From Fragilaria crotonensis (Eukaryota; Bacillariophyta; Fragilariophyceae; Fragilariales; Fragilariaceae), in assembly GCA_022925895.1 (NCBI GenBank), contig JAKSYS010000444.1, forward strand, positions 1 through 52,175: a stretch of DNA of 52,175 nucleotides, in the 5' to 3' direction. Made by a program: the position numbers and the translations under genes. This document shows positions 1-12,200 of the stretch, in pieces. The notes under the pieces were generated by a model, which ran no database searches, was not told the DNA's origin, and worked only from the letters and a program-made list of their open reading frames with translations. How positions within the stretch are numbered: the first letter of the stretch is position 1; every line of letters begins with the position of its first letter.

Positions 1-90
1 CACCGTGAGTATCGATGACGACGTTGAGTGGTTTGTTGCTTGCCAGTGTGGACCGATTTCCCGAACTGCAAATCATTGTGAATTATCATC

Positions 91-803
91 ATGAGTGACG
101 CTTCTATGCATCAGTTGGTTTGCGAACCAACCAATGGAATGACGCGTGTCTCGTTCAATCGGTACATTTCTGATGAAGGCAGTTCTGATAACGTTTTGTT
201 GGACGACGACTCCGACGACAACAAGACATCAGTGTCCATGGAAGACATGGTAAATGGCGTAAAGCAGTATGAAGTTTCTGGTGCAAGCGTTGACAGAAGA
301 GGCAATTCCAGAAGGAGCCTTCGTTCTTGTTTCAGAGGATTGCCATCAAAAGCGAAAACGAACAACGCGCGAAAAGGAATCAGACGATGAAGGGGATCCA
401 GAATGATAAGGATCCTTCCCTCAAAGAAGAGGATGAGGCTGTATCATCGAATAATCCTCCATTCAGTTTCTCGCCCAAGACGACTGAACTTCGCAAGCTC
501 CTTTCATCATGCCTTCTGTTGACGCTCCCATCCCTCATTAGTCTGTGCATTGCGTTGGTTCTTCTGTTGTTAGTCAGAAACAATGGTGACCGAAGACAGA
601 TCGCAAGTTCACCATCCTCATCTCCCATTTACCGTCGCCCCTTCCTCGACCACATTTTCAGCACCTCCGGCTGTACTGCTCGAGCTGACAGTGCCGCATC
701 CACCAGAGATGTCAATTTTACCAAGGAGATGGGATCAGTGCACGGAACAATTGGTGCGACCGCCGGCTCGACCGAAAAGGAAGAAGTGCCGCGCTTGAAC
801 TGA
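91..803 (+). CDS. Probable single-pass membrane protein, read in two frames
   Basis: Two overlapping open frames (91-390 and 327-803) join naturally if one base is missing between about 290 and 330. The joined product starts with an acidic, Ser/Asp-rich segment of roughly 90 residues, continues with a Lys/Glu-rich stretch, and then has one strongly hydrophobic helix encoded at about 495-575 (Leu/Ile/Val-rich, followed by Arg-Asn-Asn). A short Ser/Pro-rich tail follows. A cytosolic N-terminus, one membrane anchor and an extracellular region is the simplest topology; many diatom cell-surface proteins are built this way, but I recognise no family. The ATG at 91 is the first in a good position after the window edge. 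The gene may continue into the coding traces at 848-1,526. The frame break could be an assembly indel or real decay. Confidence 0.4.
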
Positions 804-847
804 TTGACTCGCCCATGGATCCCGACAGTTAATCCTCTTGGTCAAAA

Positions 848-1075
848 CTGATCCTGACTTTCCGAGCAGCTCTCAATCAAGAGGAAAAACGTGCTCCTAT
901 TCTAGACATGTCGATTGTAAGAGAGATCACTGAAAATGGGAATACTATCTATTGCAACGTTAGAGTCGATGAGATGGAGATCGTGGTCGAATGTCGACTG
1001 AATGAAGAAACATGTCGTGTCTATGATTGCGCTGCAAGGTCGAGTTATTGCCAGGATGGAGAGAGTTCATCATGA
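848..1075 (+). pseudogene. Coding trace, possible extracellular part of the preceding gene
   Basis: A 75-codon open stretch ends in TGA at 1,073-1,075. It has no ATG at its start but reads like protein, with several spaced Cys residues in its second half (about 955-1,060). It lies just downstream of the membrane-anchor gene and could be its Cys-containing ectodomain after a frame break or an intron. No family recognised. Confidence 0.25.
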
Positions 1076-1211
1076 CGACGCGACAGCGGCGAAATAGAAT
1101 GTGATGATGAAATGCCTGTCTCTGTGACATAAAAATGAAATTGGCTGAGAGTGTTGTGGATCAATTCAATGGTCCGAGACTTGTTCGAGATCAACTCCTT
1201 TCATTTCCAGG

Positions 1212-1526
1212 GTGTGGGATCAACGGGGCCTGATACAGAATCTTTGGATTTCTTTCAATTCATCAGAACAGCATGAATATGAAGTATGTGCTGATCAAAG
1301 TTTCGACAGTAACGATGTGCAATTCGGGTTAGCTCCGACAACGGCGTCGCCTACCGATAGACCTGGTGACTACTGTGAAGGTGCCCGAAATTTGGACATG
1401 ACTAACATCACTTGGTGGTCAGTCGCTGTATGTTGCGTATTGCGAACTGTACCCCGCCAAACGACGGCTTGTAATTTGAGTGAAGATAGCAAAAGCTATC
1501 ATTTGCTGGACCTTCTTGGTACTTGA
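1212..1526 (+). pseudogene. Short open frame, possibly the tail of the same membrane protein
   Basis: A 104-codon open frame with Cys residues scattered through it and no recognisable domain. Only its position after two other coding traces on the same strand suggests that it belongs to the same broken gene. It may be non-coding. Confidence 0.2.
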
Positions 1527-2204
1527 GGCACGCATCCACACAACTGAAAGGACTATACCTCCACTGTACTTCAAGCGCCTACATCCTAAATCCTAATACA
1601 TCCCGAACACTCGAACTGTACATTACCGGTGACCGTGTGCTAGTCTACCATGACGCCAGTTTGCCACATGGACGTCGTGTTGTTGTGGAATGATGGTTTG
1701 AAAGTTTGACATGGACGGACAATGGCAGCTACTGTATGAATATGATACTGTACTGTGCACTATACCAAATTCCTGAGCGGCCGATCCACCTACTATTATG
1801 CACTATGCATACATACCTTGGTACTACAGATGTAGTAGTAGTACTATAGTAGAACTCAATAGTACCAGGTACTGTCGAGCTGTTAGTCCTGGGACATCCG
1901 GAAAACCGGGTGGTCGAGGACGTGGAGGACATAATTATGGAGCAATGCAATCAAATGACCGAAATATTAGAACTAGAAAAGAGCTCGAAAAAAATGCATC
2001 ATTTGGATTTTGGATGGAAGATAGAACAGACACGCTGACAAAGAACGTTATAGACGTATCCAAACACGTACAGTATTTGAAATCAATCGATGGAAAACGG
2101 TTATTTAAAATAGGAATCATTACCATGTAGGCTGGCGCGCGAAGAGCTAGGCAGGCGCGTATCTGTTGATTCATCGGTCGGCCGGCGCGCAAGGGCAAAA
2201 AGTT
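1527..2204. other. Region without a clear gene
   Basis: Mostly GTAC-rich sequence. An open frame at 1,798-2,130 on the plus strand contains a Gly-Arg-Gly-Arg-Gly-Gly stretch and a charged tail. It might be a truncated exon, but its start is within repeat-like sequence and nothing identifies it. GC-rich GGCGCGC and GGCCGGC blocks begin at about 2,130. Confidence 0.4.
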
Positions 2205-2545
2205 CAATAAAAATCCCGGTTCATTATTTCGGTTCATTAAGAATCCCGGTTCATTGTTCCGGTTCATTAAGTATCCCGGTTCATTTTTCCGGTTCATTAA
2301 GAATCCCGATTCATTTTTTCGGTCATTTAGAATACGGTTATTTTCTTCGGTTAATTAAGAGTCCCGATTCATTTCTTTGGTCATAAGGAGTCCCGGTTCA
2401 ATAACTGTATTCTTAAGAAATCAGGTTCATTAAACCGTGTTCATTAAAAATCTGGTTCATCAAAATCGGTTCATTAAAATCTGGTTCATCATAATTGGTT
2501 CATCGGAAATCTGGTTCATCAAAATCGGTTCAATGGAAATCGTGT
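2205..2545. repeat. GGTTCATT-type minisatellite
   Basis: The motif CGGTTCATTAAGAATCCCGG and variants recur without interruption across this stretch, with a subunit of about 15 bases (GGTTCATT plus a variable A/T-rich part) and diverged copies towards the right. GC-rich blocks containing CGGCCGGC flank it at about 2,175 and 2,585 in roughly inverted orientation. The whole of 2,130-2,610 could therefore be a small element with an internal array. No target duplication was found. Confidence 0.65.
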
Positions 2546-3766
2546 TCAGAGCGATGTCCATACATCCAAACTTGAGCTTGTGGCCGGCCGGCGCAGAGGG
2601 AATATTGGCGCCTTCCATCTTATTCTGGCGTTACATGATCGTAACAAATATCCACAAATCCCGCTAACGACATTATTTTTTTGTTCAGGTGTCTGTGCCT
2701 AAGATATAGTTTGGGACAAACCAATTCGTAGGAGCTCTGCCTTGCAGTACAGTACTCGTACTTCTGTACGGGTTCCGCCATGCTCCCACAACAAGAATCA
2801 CTCGTATCCCCAAAAACTTGAAATGTTTGGGTTAACCTGGAATTCCGGATGTCCCTGATGAACGTATGACATATGCATACGACATTTAACTGGAGTACTG
2901 TACCACGTACTCGGAATATTCGGTACTGGTACTTTACGTAAAAGTTATACGAACACAACTCCCTCTACTCTACAGCTCGCTACAGTAAAGGAGGATGAAA
3001 AAAAGAACAGACAGTTGCTTCGTTGCTTCTATGCTTGCAATGTCTGGGCTATGTATTGCTCCAGCATAACATCATTCATTGTATTTGAATAGTAAAAACA
3101 CGTTTGTCTTATATTTAGGCGGACAGTTTGCGGATGTCGCATCCATCTATTCGTTCCTCTCGGAAGAAGTACTCGGAGTACTACAGTACCACAGTACATA
3201 GTACCATTACAAAGTTCTGGACGGATTCCGCAGACCGCAGAGGGCCATTCCGCGGGTCTCAGCTGTCCCACAGGCTGTCCTCCTACTTCACCACAGCAGA
3301 GTACAAGTACTGGAGTACTCGGAGTACTGGAGTACTACTAAAGAGTCATGGGCGTCAATACTGTATTATGGATTTCTGAGTAGGACTCTGCGAGAAGTAG
3401 AGTCGTAAATAATTGGTTGCCCGGGTCATAAGTCTTAAGTCATAAAGCTGTACCGGTATGTCATACGTCGTACTCGAGTTCAAGGAGCAGGAATGCACAT
3501 TCCTGTGGGCTGTGGGGTAGAGTACGAGATACTTGTACCAGTACAAGTACGCGGTACGATTCGTTATGATGTGTTTCTCGTTGCTATACCACTATCAGCA
3601 GGCAGCAGGTACCAGTACAAGTACTTCTTGCTGTCTCTGCTACGACGTAGGTCTTGAGGGCCAAATAATCTCGAGTGAATGTCGCATGTCGCATGTCGCA
3701 TGTGCGATGTGCATGTCCTTATTAGTTATGGTATCTGGTAGTTAGTTAGCGTCCTTAATGATTGTA
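2546..3766. other. Intergenic, palindromic GTAC-rich sequence
   Basis: No gene is supported. The stretch holds clustered self-complementary motifs such as AGTACTCGGAGTACT and TGGAGTACT, especially at 3,160-3,200, 3,300-3,345 and 3,535-3,625. The same motif family recurs in gene-poor parts of the whole window. Confidence 0.5.
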
Positions 3767-3775
3767 CTTCGAGTG

Positions 3776-3821
3776 GAGAGAGCTTAATGTCTATATATTT
3801 CGATCTATTTAGAATCTATAT
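3776..3821 (+). repeat. MULE left terminal inverted repeat
   Basis: Begins GAGAGAGCTTAATGTC and pairs with the right end at 9,039-9,084, with three mismatches in 46 bases. It lies directly inside the CTTCGAGTG duplication. Confidence 0.92.
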
Positions 3822-4159
3822 TGAACATAACCATATACAATAATAAAAACATTTATGTTCATTTGTCCTTCAGCCCCGTCGACGTCATGACCTTCAGAAC
3901 TTTCACCAATCAGGATGTTCGAAAAACATGACTGTTCGCAAGATCGGCGCTGGCCCGGATACAAAATTTTGGATCAAATCTTGTTACCATTTCTGTACTC
4001 GGAGTATTTCGTACGAATCTTGTGAGACAGTCTGTTCACTTTGTACTGCCTCCTACGTTGAAAACAAATTTTCCACGCACCCATAATACACGTACGTGTT
4101 GTCTGTACCGTCGGCGACGCCGATTATGACATAAAAACATTTTGCACACAGAGAATAAC

Positions 4160-5555
4160 ACAAGGTTGCTGTTTCTCATTGTGGGCTGCACTTCAACTAT
4201 ACACCACCATGTCAATCAACAATGCAACAACTCTTTTCAATTACTCTTGTCGCCATCCAGCGAAGATAATTAGTGAGGGTTGTTTGTGTTTCTTGTTGGA
4301 TAATGATTGAAACAAGATGCCTTCATTTCTGCCATTAGTGGTTATGATACGCTTCAGTTTCTCTCATTTTGTGGCTGTGTGGTGGCACGTCTCCAATATC
4401 AACAATACAATAGCTCTTTTCAATTAATCTTGTCACCATCCAGTGAAGATAATTGTTGAGGGTTGTTTGTGTTCGTTGGATGATGATTGAGACAAGACGC
4501 CTTCATTTCTGCCATTAGTGGTTATGATACGCTTCAGTTTCTCTCATTTTGTGGCTGTGTGGTGGCGTGGCTCCAATATCAACAATGCAATAGCTCTTTT
4601 CAATTAGTCTCGTCACCATCCAGTGAAGATAATTATTGAGAGCTGTTTGTGTTTGTTGGATGATGATTGAAACAAGACGTTGTCATTTCTGCCATACAGT
4701 GGCTGGTTATGATACGCTTCAGTTTCTCTCATTTTGTGGCTGTGGTGGCGCGGCTCCAATATCAACAATGCAACAACTCTTTTCAATTACTCTTGTCACC
4801 ATCCAGTGAAGATAATTATTGAGGGTCGTTTGTGTTTGTTGGATGATGATTGAAACAAGACGTTGTCATTTCTGCCATACAGTGGCTGGTTATGATACGC
4901 TTCAGTTTCTCTCATTTTGTGGCTGTGGTGGCGCGGCTCCAATATCAACAATGCAACAACTCTTTTCAATTACTCTTGTCACCATCCAGTGAAGATAATT
5001 ATTGAGAGCTGTTTGTGTTTGTTGGATGATGATTGAAACAAGACGTTGTCATTTCTGCCATACAGTGGTTATGATACGCTTCAGTTTCTCTCATTTTGTG
5101 GCTGTGGTGGCGCGGCTCCAATATCAACAATGCAACAACTCTTTTCAATTACTCTTGTCACCATTCAGTGAAGATAATTATTGAGGGTCGTTTGTGTTTG
5201 TTGGATGATGATTGAAACAAGACATTGTCATTTCTGCCATACAGTGGCTGGTTATGATACGACGCTTCAGTTTCTCTCATTTTGTGGCTGTGGTGGCGCG
5301 GCTCCAATATCAACAATGCAACAACTCTTTTCAATTACTCTTGTCACCATCCAGTGAAGATAATTATTGAGGGTCGTTTGTGTTTGTTGGATGATGATTG
5401 AAACAAGTCGTTGTCATTTCTGCCATACAGTGGTTATAATACGCTTCAGTTTCTCTCATTTTGTGGCTGTGTGGTGGCGTGGCTCCAATATCAACAATAC
5501 AATAGCTCTTTTCAATTAATCTTGTCACCATCCAGTGAAGACGATTATTGAAGGC
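4160..5555. repeat. Tandem array, about eight ~182-bp units inside the MULE
   Basis: The marker CCATCCAGTGAAGATAATT or a close variant occurs about every 182 bases, near 4,253, 4,436, 4,616, 4,799, 4,983, 5,160, 5,347 and 5,527. Between the markers the sequence is nearly the same each time, including CTTCAGTTTCTCTCATTTTG and TTTCTGCCATACAGTGG. The central units are the most alike and the outer ones the most diverged, as expected for expansion by unequal exchange. The array lies between the transposase stop and the left inverted repeat. Open frames inside it are by-products. Confidence 0.92.
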
Positions 5556-5656
5556 TAGTTGCCTTTTTTGACGTTGCACGACATACAAACATCTCCATTT
5601 GCTATGTTTAAATAGTTCTACTAAGGCAACCGGACAATCACACGTTTGAACAACAA

Positions 5657-8600
5657 CTATGTGTATTGGTATTCAAAATCATCAGTTTCACTGAGTTGTG
5701 TCAGGTTGTAAAACACACGCTTCTTGCAGGATGACTTGGCTATCCATGACAGCACAGATGTGAGTGTGTAGAATTCATTCTCTGATGAGTGTGAATCACC
5801 AGCAAGAGGGTTGCCACCCTCCCCGAGAAGTGTAACCTTGGCAATTACTTGCTGAACCCCAATCTCTCGAGTCCTGCTCTTCTTATTCACAACAGTTGTG
5901 CTGGCATTCCTTGAGGCAACATGGAGGCCCACAATGGCAATGTGTGTTGCACCGATGAGATGTGACAAGACAGTTGGAGTTGGGTGCTGTCGATGATTAA
6001 GCTGCTTTACTGCAAATGTGTCCAGGATGCCATAGCAAAATTGGTCCTTCTTGGCGTGAAGTACTTGTTTCCCTTGTTGTCCCATCAAGACACATTGGTT
6101 CACTGTGTGGCCATCTTCAAAGCAGAAACCACACGACCTTTGCTTTGGAGCTCCATTTCTAGGGCGACGGAAAATTTCAGTTCTCGATTGGAGTCGATTT
6201 GTTGATGGTCGTCCACTACAGCGGACATCTGCTGGTGCTTGAACTACAACATCCTCATCAGCAGAAACTTCTCTTCCAGAAAAGAGGTTTGGATTGTGTG
6301 CGGAGAACGAGTGGAGGTACTGCTCAACAGCTTCCTCAAATCCAGCTCCTCCCAACAATCCATTGCCTTTGAGCAAATTTGTTGCACGAAGCATCATCCC
6401 GCACACCGTCACCTTTTTTGATTCATTATTTTGCTTCATTGCAACTTCCACAAGTTCACAGGCAACGCGCTTGAGCATTGCAAAAGTGATGCTAGTCTGC
6501 TGAGCAGTGCCTTCTCCTTGTTGTGGGAGTCGAACATGGTCATGAAGTTGGGATTGAAGTACTTCTGTGGAATCATTGACAACAATGGCATCAACTCTGG
6601 AGTCAACAGTAGTTAATCGCTGTTGCATGAAACTATTCTCCTGCTGAGAATCTGCAGGCATTGGCATCTCATCGATTGAATCAACGTTTTGAGTTTCCAT
6701 CATGGCGATTGGCCCAGGAAGTTCTTCTATTTCAACTTCCTCCCCATGTTGTGCGATGTTGTCTTCATGCTGTACAAGGGGGTAGGACAACATCAGCTTT
6801 GAGCGCTGTTGCCATCGCTTTTTATTCCATAAGTGTGATAGGAAATCACCATTGGCCAAGGCTGTCTCGTGAGGGCATTGTATCTGGAGTGCCACTTTGT
6901 GGCAACAATTGCAATGCATTGTTCCACTGGTGGACAGAATCCGAGGCTCAGCAGCGCACACTCCAATACGAGTTATGTGGGTGGTTTGACTACTCACATA
7001 CTCAACTTGATAGTTCCTCGCCTCGATTCGCATCTCCTGCCATAACTTGAAGCCCCAGCTTGACAGAAAGTTGATGGCCTTGACATCTGTTGTATCCAAG
7101 TTCTTTGCTTGGACTCTACTTGCAACTGACAGGTGGTATCTTGTTATCTCATGGTTTCTCTCTGATGAGATGTCTGCATGTCGACGAAGAATAGTACTTA
7201 TGGCAGTTGCTGGGTCATCCAAACAAACTGGACCAATTCTTTGGACAAAGCTTGCATGGTTCTGCTCAGCGTGTGATGACCCATGTCTCCGCAGAGATCC
7301 TGGCCGATGCGACACAATGTGTTTGGCAAACTTGCCACGATTACGATGCCACTTTTGTATGTACTCAGTGTACTTGCTTTCGTGATTCCTCATTGAGGCA
7401 ATTGCAGAGGTATAGCCTTCCTGGTACTCAGCCTCACTATTGCCAAATAGCATCTTCTTCATAGAATCAACAACAAGGGGCCACAGAGCATTGCCAAAGT
7501 ATGATGGCCAGTCTTCTCGTAACAAGTGGTATGCATCCCAACCAATGTGGCAAGTGGTTTGGATACCAAGGGACTGCAGCAACGAATCGGTCACAAAACA
7601 ATCAGAAAAAATCATGTTGACATCTTTCCTTGGCCGGCGTGGTGCATGGGTGAACACAAAGTCACAAATCCATGCATAAGTTTCAATTCGTTCAGCACAG
7701 GATATGGACTCACAAGCCACAAAAATCTTCTTGTCACCGTCAAGAACAACCATGGCTATGTATGGCCAGTGCAGAGCATTCTGTTGTCGCTTCATGGCAT
7801 CCAAGAAAATGCATTCTCCAAATGCCTCAAAGGCTGACCGCATTGATGGTGTCATCCACAACACCTGTAGGGGACCCATCTCCAGCTCTGGCAATGTGAT
7901 ACGAGAAGCCTGCATCTTTTGATGCAAGTTTTTCCATATACACTTGGACTTTCCACTTGTTTTCATCAGAAGATAGAGCCTCTTGAAGAATTTGACGAGC
8001 ATGCTTTGTTGCAAGGTCAAGAAAGGGAGAATCATTGGCATCATCGCCCATCACGGTACCAGTGCTGGTGCTTAGCTGTTGCAATGCATTTTGAGAGATA
8101 TCCATGGATTCAACAGCACATGTTGGCCCTAGTCTCTTGGCTTTGAGCCGAACATTTGTGAGCAACTGAGAATCAAATACCACAGACTGAGGAAGTATCT
8201 GTTGGAGCATCCATCGCAGAATGTGAGAAGGCACGTGTCCTGCATTGAGAAGTTGAATAATGTCCCACATCTTCTGCTTTGAGAGTTGAGCTGTGAAGTG
8301 ACCATTCCTCTTTCTCATCACCTGTATCTGCCCAATACTTGGTTGGCAACCATTTGTGTGGAGAAAAGAAACGACTGTGATCCTGACAGCTTCAGGAGGT
8401 GCTGATGGTATCTTGGCAGTGGCTTTTGTGTACCGAATGCGGAAGGTACATCCACACCGCACACTGATAACATCTCTTGTCTTCTTTCCCTCCATGGAAT
8501 ATTGCTCATCGGCCAACTTCTGTTTCTTGTAAGCAGGGGTGTTATGTTTGGGATTCATGCCACGACCACAAACTAGAGAATTACCATTTTCCGCAATTGT

Positions 8601-8747
8601 AAAGCCAAAACGGGAAGCAAGTTCATCCTGCACTGCCTTCTTTAGTGTGTCCTTGTTCAGCCAGTACACTTGCTGTCCGGCAGGAAACTTTTCCTGTCCA
8701 ATGCGAACAATCTCTTGAAGCAGCTCATCACAACGAGGGTCTTCCAT
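5657..8747 (-). CDS. MULE transposase, one frameshift
   Basis: Two overlapping minus-strand frames (8,747-7,827 and 8,044-5,657) form one transposase of about 1,030 residues. The N-terminal part has a Cys/His pattern of the FAR1/WRKY-GCM1 type (Cys-Gly-Cys and His-Thr-Asn-Gly-Cys, about 8,340-8,460). The DDE core carries its first Asp in Ile-Phe-Leu-Asp near residue 317 and a second in Phe-Ser-Asp near residue 380, followed by a Cys-His-Ile-Gly-Trp-Asp motif. A SWIM-type CxC...CxH finger lies near residue 610 and a CCHC knuckle (CxxCxxxxHxxxxC) near residue 870. The frame changes once at about 7,855-7,866, at GTTGTGG, where loss of one GT unit explains the shift. It should cut and paste elements carrying the 46-bp ends. 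If the shift is real this copy is defective; if it is an assembly error the element may be autonomous. Confidence 0.88.
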
Positions 8748-9038
8748 TGTCCAAAACTATGATTGTGCAACTATGTTGTGAACTGTGAACTACGTACGCA
8801 CATAGTGCTTGTGTGGAGATGTACTGGTGCTGTGTTAAATCCTCATTTTCGAATTTGGGCGCGGCTCAGATGACCTCCAATTCAAAACGGCACCGTAGAA
8901 CTCCAAATAGGCCGAGTATGACATGTTGGTGAAATCGATACACATGGAAGGAGCTTGTAAGTGCGCAGAAGGGTTCTTATCAATGACGTCGAAATGACGA
9001 TGGATTAATCTTTTCAAGACCCTATACGTAAATCATCG

Positions 9039-9084
9039 ATATAGAATCTAAATAGATCGAAATATATAGACATTAAGTTTTCTC
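9039..9084 (-). repeat. MULE right terminal inverted repeat
   Basis: Read on the minus strand it begins GAGAAAACTTAATGTC. It is the partner of 3,776-3,821 and is followed directly by CTTCGAGTG. Confidence 0.92.
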
Positions 9085-9211
9085 CTTCGAGTGCTCCATA
9101 CGCCAGGCACCATAATACTATACTCGGAGGACAACTGCCCTCGATCCGATCCCTTGACCACCTTCATCTGAGGCACTGAACAATTCGGAAGTCAATACCC
9201 GGTCGTTCAGC

Positions 9212-12200
9212 ATGCGATACCCTCAGCCGTATGTGGATTTTGCCCCTGGGATGACGGCCCTCCATTCGCGAGGTCGTGAGGACAGCGAAGACGACGACAA
9301 CGATGCACAAGATCGTCCCTCACACCGCTCACTCAACCACTCGCCCAACCCATCAGCAGCTTCCCTCCTCCCCAATCGTGAGTCGTCGATTCACAGTCGC
9401 AACGTTCATGAAGACTCTACGAGTCATGGGTTGAATTTCAGTGAGACTTCGTCAGTCGCGACATCAATAGCGACATCGCAGTGCTCGTCTCGCGTCTCCA
9501 TATCACAGCATCATCGGAAAAGACATCCTTGGGAACATCTTAGTGGCGCAGAAAGCTTGTTGGGTTCTCGAGCAAGTGATGACCCTGATCGGATTCGTTG
9601 GAGAGGTGGGTCGACACGGCCGACTCGTGACTTACGTACACGGTCTAGTTCAAGATCAGTATCAACAACGTCAAGCGGTAGCCCTCCAAGAGTGCGGACA
9701 GCCGCAAATCACTCTATGCACGTGCGCTCGGAGAACGATAGATTGGAGTTGTCCACGCATAGCACGCAGAGTCGGACACGGTATGCCTCTGTCGATACTC
9801 AAACATCGGATCGACAAGTTAAACCCGCCGGTTTCAGTTTTCAACAATCCCAGTCGGTTCAATACCTAAATCAGTCTCATCGCGCATCTGCTAGACAAGC
9901 AGATCCTGTCCCGATAACTGCCTCGGCTGTCTTCTCCTCTCTCATGGGCTATGCGGTAGATGTTAAACCAGAAAAGACGTTTCATCGCGGCGTTGATCCT
10001 CCAAAAGAAAAGCCGCCGACTCTCACATCACTTTTCCGTCTGCAAGAAGAAGAGGCGGAGAGTTACGAAGATATCAGGGTTAGACAGGGCATCGAGCTTG
10101 CACGCCAAACTCAAAAGTCGATGCAGAAATCAAATTATGAAGTTGATGCGCCTCCTGTGACCAATTTGATGGTGCTACCTGAGGTCCAAGGACAAGGGAT
10201 GGAGAAGGAGCAATGGAAACTACCCAATAAGGGACAAGAACTAGATCAATCTTCCAACAGTGAGGCAGATGCCGGCTCCTCCAAGTCGCTAGATAGTATG
10301 GACGAACTTGGGCGCTCTGAATTCGTTGGAAGATTTTTGGAACGTGATCATCATCCTTTCTTGCAGGAGTCGATTGGTTCGCTGGAGGAAAACGCGCAGG
10401 TTGAAGATGACATGTTTGATGCATCCCAAGAGCTACGAGATGCGGAAGAGCAACTTGAAAATCTTGACCATGCAGGAGCCGTGATCAATTCATTTAATAG
10501 AATGATGGAACAAACCAAAATCAAGCCGCGACGCGATGAATACGCAATGTATGAGGGTATGCCGTCGCTTCAGTCATTCGGTTCTAATAGTGCTGAGTCA
10601 AAGGACGATCTCAACCGGAATGATAATCTGGCGTTGAAAGCGTTCATCCAGAACATTATGTTGACTATTGAGAATGATTTATTGCCTGCCCAGGCGAAGC
10701 TCACCGATGTTTTCAAGTGGAGCGAAAAGGACAACATCGACAATGTAGAGCGATCGCGTTTTCGCAAGGAGGATGGAAGCGAGAGGTGCAGTACACCCAA
10801 GCGGCTCTCCAGAGCAGATGTGTTTTTTATTCTGAACAAGAACAACAGCCTCCCTGCTGTATTGTCTGAATCGTGGTTGACTACGTATGACGGTGACATG
10901 AACCGAGAGCTGAATGTTGGTAATGTTTCAAATCCAGATTCTGCGCAAATGCCAGGAACGCAAGGCTGTTCCAAGTCGGAACCGGTAGATTCGGAACTTG
11001 CAGAACAACAGCGAACGAAAGATGGCAAGGATATGGTAGTTGTATCTTCCTCGCTGAAACCAGCATCTTACTGTTTGGAAGAGTCTTCAACTTCAAAGCA
11101 CCTGCGATTGTCATCAACTTCAAAGCACCTGCGATTGTCATCAAACGTGACTTTAAAAACGGCAGAGAATTAGAAATCAGGCAGCATTCCAAGAATGATG
11201 TGGAAGGGACATTTGGCGCAAATTCTTCAAGCCGAGATTCCCTGGCGGTCCTTGATGTCGTGCCCAACTTCGCACAGCAGGACATGAAAATGGTGGCAGA
11301 TGAGAAGAAAGCAGGTAAAGTCGGAAATTCACCAGCGTTCTATGACATCGCCCAGGAGAGACTGAAATCGGATAGAAATCACATGGCGCATTCAAATGAC
11401 GTCGCAGCTGACAGCGGAAGAGCCCTGGCAATCAAGAAGAAGACGAATATCGAACGAAAGAAGGTAAAAGTTGTAGAGCAGGCTTCCGCTATATCAGATG
11501 AAATTCTACTGAGAACAAGTTTGGCTGCCACAATTCATTCGCCAGGGAATAACGAGGAGGGAGGAAGCGAGAAAGACCGCCATTCCAAACAAACTGCGCT
11601 TCCTGCCAACATGATTTCGTTGAAGGAGCCGCAGCCTTTACGTGAACGTAAAGCCTCCGAAGGCAGTCTGCAAGGGTTGGCATCCACCGTTGCGACGCCA
11701 TCGTCCAAGAGCATGCTAGTCGAAAAAGACTACACTGCAGTGCATCGACCAGTGATGAACCCTCCTGCGATGATGATGGCTGAGCCGATTGTGGATATTA
11801 AAGTGTCAGAACCTCTCAACCTCAAATTGCCATCAACATCACAGGCCGATGAAAACGAAGACCGAGCACAGAAGTCGGAAAGTTCTCACATACTCTCGTC
11901 CAAGAGTAGCAGGAATAACAACAAAAGGCAAAAGAAGCCGAAAGACGTCAATAGCGAAAGACCAGGCCGGTCGACTAGAACCAGCGTCCAGTCGCGTAGC
12001 AGTGAACATCGCGGACCTGACCTCAACGGCAGACGCGACAACTTGGTGCCCGAGAATATTCGACAGTCTAATCGCGCCCCGCTGTCAGGCCCCTTGAAGG
12101 TGAAGCCTGATTTTGTGACGGGTTTCAATAAATCATCAAGTTTTCGACAAGCTGACGTGGACGGAAGGGGTTCAGAGCCTGCTCCGGCTCAAGGAAGACG

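Larger units (their letters stand above)
3776..9084 (-). mobile_element. Complete Mutator-like element (MULE) with 9-bp target duplication
   Basis: The element is bounded by inverted repeats at 3,776-3,821 and 9,039-9,084, which match at 43 of 46 positions. Immediately outside them the 9-base sequence CTTCGAGTG occurs on both sides (3,767-3,775 and 9,085-9,093). A 9-base duplication is the hallmark of MULE insertion. Inside are a minus-strand transposase gene (5,657-8,747), a block of tandem minisatellites downstream of it, and about 290 bases between its start and the right end that should hold the promoter. The perfect duplication implies a fairly recent insertion. Confidence 0.93.

Noticed and set aside
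5002-5588. Short open frames within the minisatellite of the MULE
   Set aside because: They follow the repeat period and change with indels between units; they are by-products of the array.
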